In this document: positions 58,522-64,000 of the stretch, piece after piece | How the letters are laid out: every line of letters begins with the position of its first letter | Numbering within the stretch: the stretch's first letter is position 1 | Assembly: GCA_947247005.1 (NCBI GenBank) | Contig: OX365959.1 | Span: 34,430,148-34,494,147 of the forward strand | DNA from: Spisula solida | Lineage: Eukaryota > Mollusca > Bivalvia > Venerida > Mactridae | DNA: 64,000 nt | Direction of reading: 5' to 3' | The notes under the pieces: generated by a model | Database searches by the model: none | The model's input: only the letters and a program-made list of their open reading frames with translations | What the model was told of the DNA's origin: nothing | Made by a program: the position numbers and the translations under genes

Positions 58522-59344
58522 GATAAATATGTAGTCCTCTCAACTGCCCAATTGAATAATGAATTAGTAGTCCCTGTTTCGTACTAAGTATAGTCCAATT
58601 TCTGTCTCTGGTGTAATTGATGATAAAGAGTTATGTATTTTAAATGTATTTCATGCTATAATATCCATCTAGTTTAATAGTCAGAAGTTTGTTTAACGAA
58701 CAATACAGCTTTGCACCCTCCACTCAATGTTAAAACTGAATAGAATGTTTTGCATTTGCCCTACTTATAATGTTATCAAGTTTCTATTCTATACCCGGCT
58801 AAACCATACAGCTTTACATACCTTTGTTGCCTTGACCTTAGTCTCCATGGATTTACATGTAATCTGATATCAACAGTAGTTATAATGTTAGCAGGTTTAA
58901 TTTACCTGCATTGATTATGGATTTATCAAAGTGTAAATCAGTCATTTGTATTTGTTTGTATTTTCTTGTCTGATATTGACATTACCACATGCTGGGTTGA
59001 TATATCTATTGTAAGCATTCACCACAAAATCCATACATTATAATGGGTAACTGTAAGCATGCATTGTGGTTATTATTTTGCTGCAGGTAAATGGTAAACC
59101 CTTTTGTTGACACTGCCGTGTAAATCATTAAATTCAATCAGTATTGCACAGAAAGTATGAATATGTACACTATTGGCCAGTATTTTGTTAGACACTTTTT
59201 ATGCCCCACCAAATATTTGGGAGGGGGCATATACATTTGCCCTCGTTTATTGCTTGATCACTGTGATGTATTTAAAGAAATACAATATAAACCAACTTGA
59301 AATGCATACAACCTGTAATGATAATTTATTGAATGTATTTACAG
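58522..59344 (+). other. Intron 25-26, part upstream of the B-box gene
   Basis: Would hold the promoter of the antisense gene; no motif was identified. Near 59200 'tatgccccaccaaatatttg' and 'gggagggggcatatacattt' look like the start of another dispersed repeat. Confidence 0.55.
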
Positions 59345-59444
59345 GCATTACAGAAAGCCGGTCAAGCAAGGCAGACAGCTAAGGATGCTTCAGACAGAGT
59401 TACAGATGCCTTGGCAAAGGTGGACAATATTAGTGGCATCTTAG
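59345..59444 (+). CDS. LAMC1: Laminin gamma exon 26: coiled coil
   Basis: Acceptor 'gaatgtatttacag', donor 'gtaaac'; phase 0 in, phase 1 out. It reads ALQKAGQARQTAKDASDRV, then TDALAKVDNISGIL. It matches the ASQAAQEAE..ARKAKNSV region. NIS is a potential glycosylation site. Confidence 0.94.
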
Positions 59445-59734
59445 GTAAACTTCATTCTATTGTATAAGTTAAACACTGAAACCCGACACTGAGAGTGGCA
59501 AGATCCTTACATGAACCGTGATGGTTTCAAACTCCCTTACATTATCAATGCTTGACTACATTAAGTATTATCAGTTTATTCAGATTAGTGGTGGTATGTA
59601 GCTGGTACACTACAGGACACTGGCTGCACATATGACTTATTACCCAATAATACATGTATTTCTGTTGTACTTCTGTCGTAAGATTTTTAAATTCAAAGAG
59701 TCATTGTGCTGCTCACCCTATTTGTATTTTCTAT

Positions 59735-60173
59735 TTATTGATTCACACAATGTATATCTTTCTATTGATAGTTTCACACAATTTGTATGTTCTGTTCCTA
59801 GCTTTACACAATTTGTATGTTTCTTTTCATAGATTCGTGCAATTGGTATGTTTCTATATATAGATTCATATTATGTATTTGTTTCTTTTCTGGATTCTCA
59901 CAATGTATATGTTTCTATTGATAGATCGCGCAATTTGTATTTTTCTATTTGTAGATTCACACAATACTATATGTTTCTATTTATAGACTCACACAATTTG
60001 TATGTTTCTATTTATAGATTTACACATTTTGTATGTTACTATTTACTGGTTCACATGTGTATGTTTCTATTTATAGATTTACAAAATTTGTATATTTCTA
60101 TTTATATATTCACACAATTTGTATGTTACTATTTATAGATATTAGAGCTTTCACTATATTATTCTATTTATAG
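59735..60173 (+). repeat. About 31-bp array repeating the exon 27 acceptor, about 13 copies
   Basis: The unit is 'agattcacacaatttgtatg' plus 'tttctatttat', with 'tttctatttatag' acting as an acceptor-like word in many copies (starts near 59768, 59830, 59861, 59951, 59983, 60013, 60073, 60135). The true exon 27 acceptor 'attctatttatag' at 60173 is the last of the series. Copies are more diverged than in the other arrays. Open frames here are artefacts. Confidence 0.85.
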
Positions 60174-60301
60174 ATACACTAAGGGATCTTGACACAGCAG
60201 AATTAGACAGATTGGAAGAAGAACTTGCTACAGCTGAACAAACATTGAAAGATGCTGATTTAGAATCCCAGTTTACAAAGCTAACATCAGCAAATAACCA
60301 G
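60174..60301 (+). CDS. LAMC1: Laminin gamma exon 27: coiled coil
   Basis: Acceptor 'attctatttatag', donor 'gtatgg'; phase 1 in, phase 0 out. It reads DTLRDLDTAELDRLEEELA, then AEQTLKDADLESQF. It matches L.QLDTVDLNKL.E.E..L..AK.

 The DL..Q and coil pattern fit the penultimate gamma-1 exon. Confidence 0.95.
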
Positions 60302-61190
60302 GTATGGATATCATGTTATAACATATAGTTAACTCTGTTATGTCAAATGTTATTCCTTTTATTTATCAATGCAAATTATGTCCATAACAACCTCCAGACA
60401 TTTATGTCAAATTTTTCGTTAAGGGAACTTGCTTTCCACAATCTGGAAAATTGAGACAAATGAGTAAACTGTACATCTTACTCCTAGAATGACTGGTTAT
60501 GATCTGACTTGATTGTTTTAAACATGTCATCCATTCACAATTACGCTCTGCTCAGTCTGTACAATAATTCTGTAATCCTCAGCAACCGCTCAACATAATT
60601 AAAATAAACTTAATGCATAGTTTCCCTGACTATAGAAGGTGTATATATTGTAGACATGTCATAGCTCTAAGTTAGTTTGCATACTTACAGAAGCATTCAT
60701 CGTTTCTTGCAATATCTTGGTGCACCTTCATTATTATTTGAATGACATGTTTGGCAATTGCAAAAAGATACTAAGTAAATAGGACACGCCACATTCAACA
60801 GAAACATCGCAGCACAAAGCAACACAAAACAAAGGTAACAAGGAAAACAAACAGAAAAATTCAAACACATTATGACAAATACAATAGACTTAAACATATC
60901 GGACAGGGGAGGCAGCATGCAACAGAAACAGAAGTTGAACAAGAAAGACACAAAGAGGGAATTCCAAAAAGAAAATTAACATATTAAAAGCTTCCCATAA
61001 TACCAACATAAAACTGCACAAAACAGTTATAAAGTCCTAATCGCAGGTGTAACACAGTTTAACCATAAAAGGCTTTTGCAGCTACATGTACATAACAGAT
61101 CTACAACAGTTAAAAACTAACCAGACCGGAGATGAAACCCAACTGCCCATGTTAGACAAAATTATAAATGTCCTTTGTGGTTACTTTCAG
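60302..61190 (+). other. Intron 27-28
   Basis: Contains remnants of the 'gacagggaaggcagcact' repeat (about 60765-60960: 'ggacaggggaggcagcatgc'). No exon recognised; the open frame entering exon 28 from 61086 is intronic upstream of 61191. Confidence 0.7.
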
Positions 61191-61328
61191 GTGAAGATGT
61201 TTGTGCAGGAATATAGACAAGATTTAAGCGAGCTAGAAGCAGACGTGATGAATGTTAAGGACATCATGGAGTCACTTCCTGTTGGATGTTTCAAGAATAT
61301 AGACATTGAAACCCCTACAGCACAGTAG
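61191..61328 (+). CDS. LAMC1: Laminin gamma exon 28: C-terminus and stop
   Basis: Acceptor 'tggttactttcag'; phase 0; 45 codons plus TAG. It reads EYRQDLSELEADVMNVKDI, then MESLPVGCFKNIDIETPTAQ. The PxGCF Cys is the residue that bonds to the beta chain at the foot of the coil. The Glu after Ile aligns with the near-C-terminal Glu needed for integrin binding by vertebrate gamma-1, but the tail beyond it is five residues instead of two. Confidence 0.96.
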   Translation: MKMFVQEYRQDLSELEADVMNVKDIMESLPVGCFKNIDIETPTAQ

Positions 61329-63186
61329 AGACTGTAATTCCATCATAGTCTCAGTTCTGTGTAGTGATTTTAACAACGGTAGATGCTAGCTACATAAATT
61401 ACTTTTTCTGTATAAAAAGCATTTTCACATGCTCTGTAGATAGTATTATAATCATTTTGTATTATAGCCATTTTTCGTTACCAAAGTGTCGCTAAGTTTT
61501 CATGTATTCATGAATGTTCATATTATAGGGCTTTGAAATGTTGCATGATATCATATCTGTATGCTTTATATTAGAACATGTATGTATAATTGATTTTAGT
61601 CATTGACTCAAAGTCTTATGCCCATCAATTGTGACGAGATTTGACGGGAACGTACATAATATAATGATATATTAGAGGTAGACCATCAAGTCCAGCTTTC
61701 CAATGTTTCTTTTAATGTAATGTAATCACCATCAAGTCCAGCTATCCAATGTTTCTTTAAATGTTATATAATCACCGACTAGTGGTAAATCTCTATAACA
61801 ATGGTGACATTTAACGTTTGAATGTAGTCGGTAATAAGTTTCAGAATGAAATTTGGCATTTAACAAACTCTGGTCATTCTAAATCTATTCCATTGTTTTC
61901 ATTGGTTTTTATCTCCAGTACATTATATTGATCAAAATCAAGATGGGCGGGAAGTTCTTCCTACTGAAAATGAATATTTCACAACACCCTAATGGTGTTT
62001 GGATTTTATTATGCAAGGATTATAGTGGCATTAAGAACAAAAACTGGTTGTACATAATTTTGTTGGTTGTGCATGTTAAACCATACACAGGGGTTGATCT
62101 AAAATTAGACAAACTGAGTTAACCTGTTTGTATTCAAAATATCTAGACGAATATGTAAACTTCTGGTAGTAGAAAGCGACTAATGAATACATCTGGTAAT
62201 AATGCAGAAGGTTTGTATGTTTCATGGCGGCCTTGCAGAAAATTTGTTTACAAAAATTTATGCTTTTTCTATCTTCGTCAGGTTAGTAGAATGTCCATAC
62301 ACTGCTACTGTTTCTCTATTGTTAAAATTCTAATTTTAGATCATTGTCTGTGAGAGTATATAATGTATTCATAACAATCATAACAGTTTATCGTATCTGA
62401 TACTAGCTAGATAATCGTGTATGAAGATCTGTATAATGTCATGTACAGGGAATATAAATTCATCATAATATTGACTCTATTGGCCAGTACTGTGTGTATT
62501 GTGGCATGACAAATGACTGGTTTTAGACAAGCTTCCATTGAACAAATAATTATTTCTTGAGAATTATCTGCATACTGATTTTGTTCAGAAACTTGAACTA
62601 AATAATCATAACATGAACATATCTGATACATGTACTCTGGAGTGTTTTATTTTTTGTTAACTTAAACCATCATGCAATACAAAATGGTTGATACTGCGTA
62701 AATATTGTATTGTATGTTTCTGAATGACCAGGTTGTCATGTCACAACTCATCACATTGTGTATTGTTCATATTTTTTAAATATTCAATTTGCCTTATATT
62801 TCTGTATTGAAAAACTGAAAAACGTAACCTGTGTTCTTATCCATACAATTAACAAGATCAAGGGTAGAGAGATCAGTCTATTTTCTTTTAACTAAGGATA
62901 TGTTTTAAATGCTTCCTAGATGATCTATATTTTGATGTAAAGATATATTTTTGTTCTATGATGGAATAATGGACATAGAATCTCGGCTAATGTCTCGGTG
63001 ATAGTTTAAAATTGCTTTATGGGATAGAAAACTTCAATCCTTTAATGTTCAAACATTAGTTGATACATGTATCTAACATATCACTTTAGTGAAAGTTTGT
63101 TCTTCAGTTTTTTTCTGGAAAAGAATATCCATACTTTTTTAGTACTCTAAATTTCGTACTACTGTGGTTATAGTTTGAATTAGTGG

Positions 63187-63258
63187 TTGACGTCTATCTG
63201 AATTATCGTCTATCTGAATTATCGTCTATCTGAATTATCGTCTATCTGAATTATCGAC
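63187..63258 (+). repeat. 16-bp tandem repeat, about 4 copies
   Basis: 'gtctatctgaattatc' is repeated four times in the probable 3' UTR. Confidence 0.88.
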
Positions 63259-63391
63259 AGATTGTTGAATTTACACTAAAGCTATGCAAAGTCTTTTTGA
63301 ACAAAATGGACACAAATTTGAGATATTTCTATAGACTGTGTTTTTGATAAGATATGTTTTTGACTTATCTCAAACAATATAACTGTGCCAA

Positions 63392-63397
63392 AATAAA
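63392..63397 (+). terminator. Candidate poly(A) signal AATAAA
   Basis: The first canonical AATAAA I find after the stop codon, about 2.06 kb downstream. It is followed within 10-50 nt by GT-rich sequence ('ttttgtgttgtgtcg', 'attgtgtgtatgaatgtgtt'), as expected for cleavage and polyadenylation. Earlier non-canonical signals are possible. Confidence 0.55.
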
Positions 63398-63415
63398 CGT
63401 TTTGTGTTGTGTCGA

Positions 63416-64000
63416 AATATTGTGTGTATGAATGTGTTGTATGTAATAATTTATACATATTTGTGATTATCGTATAGTTTTTTGATATTTTTACTACTAG
63501 ATATTATCAAGTCTTATTAATAACTTCATAATGCAATAGACGCTATCTATATGATTCAATACATTATTTCTCTATTTATGATATATTTTTTAATTGTTAC
63601 CAGTATTTTTACTACTTAAGAATCGTGTCATATTTAGATGACAAAACTAATTTTATCCTTTCAATACTGATCTTTTACAAATATGCGAATTAACATGTGA
63701 TAATCTATTTTTGCATATATTGCTATAAGAATCTCTAACATACAGTTTCGATAATATTTCTGGTATGTCAATTATATTTATATTAACAGAATAATGATTG
63801 TAAATGTAATTATTTTAATGTTAAGTTATCATATTTGTGCATTACCGAAGTCATAATATACGAAATGCTGCAGTTGACATATTTCGATCAATAGATGAAA
63901 TTTTATTGCATTTCGTCATGTTAGAAATACATGTATTGCAAGCAGTTGTTTATTAACTGTGGCCATTGGTTTGCACAAGATCGCCATTTTGACAAGCAAA
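63416..64000. other. Downstream flank
   Basis: AT-rich sequence with nothing recognised. Confidence 0.6.

Larger units (their letters stand above)
11119..61328 (+). other. LAMC1: Laminin gamma-1-type gene (28 exons seen, 5' end missing)
   Basis: Gene span. Joining the 28 exons gives 4,457 nt: 2 nt completing a split codon, 1,484 codons and a TAG stop. Every junction has an AG acceptor and GT donor and the phases chain without a break. The order LN, LE, L4, LE, coiled coil is that of gamma chains; beta chains lack this L4 form and alpha chains end in LG domains. Each segment aligns by eye with vertebrate gamma-1. The protein is a secreted basement-membrane subunit that trimerises with alpha and beta chains through the coiled coil. 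The signal peptide and first half of LN are absent. Gamma-1 type is preferred because the nidogen loop is kept. Coordinates of individual exons follow. Confidence 0.95.
61329..63415 (+). other. Probable 3' UTR of the laminin gene
   Basis: No coding sequence. 'caccatcaagtccagctatc' is duplicated near 61685 and 61731. The end is inferred from the poly(A) signal at 63392. Transcript length was not verified. Confidence 0.55.

Noticed and set aside
59632..60138. Three overlapping frames of 66-96 codons with repeated YVSIYRFTQF-like words
   Set aside because: Translation of the ~31-bp acceptor array; no start context or homology.

Overview
The window is eukaryotic: AT-rich, intron-dense, full of transposon debris and minisatellites. 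The dispersed repeats (tRNA-headed SINEs, fold-back MITEs, a 'gggaggcatatagtgattcacctgtccgtccg' family) and a nested B-box/TRIM-like gene of a type expanded in molluscs suggest a marine mollusc, probably a bivalve. The species cannot be named from the sequence alone.

One gene dominates. I identify 28 consecutive plus-strand coding exons (11119 to 61328) that join without any frame break into 1,484 residues plus a stop codon. They encode a laminin gamma chain of the gamma-1 type (LAMC1/LanB2 ortholog). The order is: C-terminal half of the LN domain (exons 1-2 here), LE modules (3-7), the L4/IV-A globule (7-10), a second LE run with the nidogen-binding loop (10-16), and the coiled coil that joins the alpha and beta chains (17-28). 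The 5' exon or exons for the signal peptide and first half of LN are not visible and should lie upstream of the window, so positions 1-11118 are read as intron. The stop is at 61326-61328. A long 3' UTR probably ends just after the AATAAA at 63392.

A second gene lies antisense inside the intron between exons 25 and 26: a 546-codon single-exon B-box/coiled-coil/beta-propeller protein (56792-58432, minus strand). Its usual N-terminal start lies upstream in another frame, which suggests a 1-nt deletion.

The most unusual feature is that eight splice junctions of the laminin gene, in seven introns, sit in or next to tandem arrays whose unit contains the splice site and usually a piece of the adjoining exon. 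Examples are 24 extra copies of the exon 2 donor, about 10 extra exon 20 acceptors and 6 extra exon 21 acceptors. In every case the reading frame requires the copy nearest the exon body; all further copies bring a stop or frameshift where I translated them.

Other layout: a 3-kb satellite of 42-bp units with a divergence gradient (34.5-37.6 kb); pogo-like MITEs, one nested in another (44.6-45.6 kb); a hAT-like insertion in a MITE whose empty copy is also in the window (52.9-54.7 kb against 24.7-24.9 kb); and a SINE with a 13-bp target duplication (42.8-43.1 kb).
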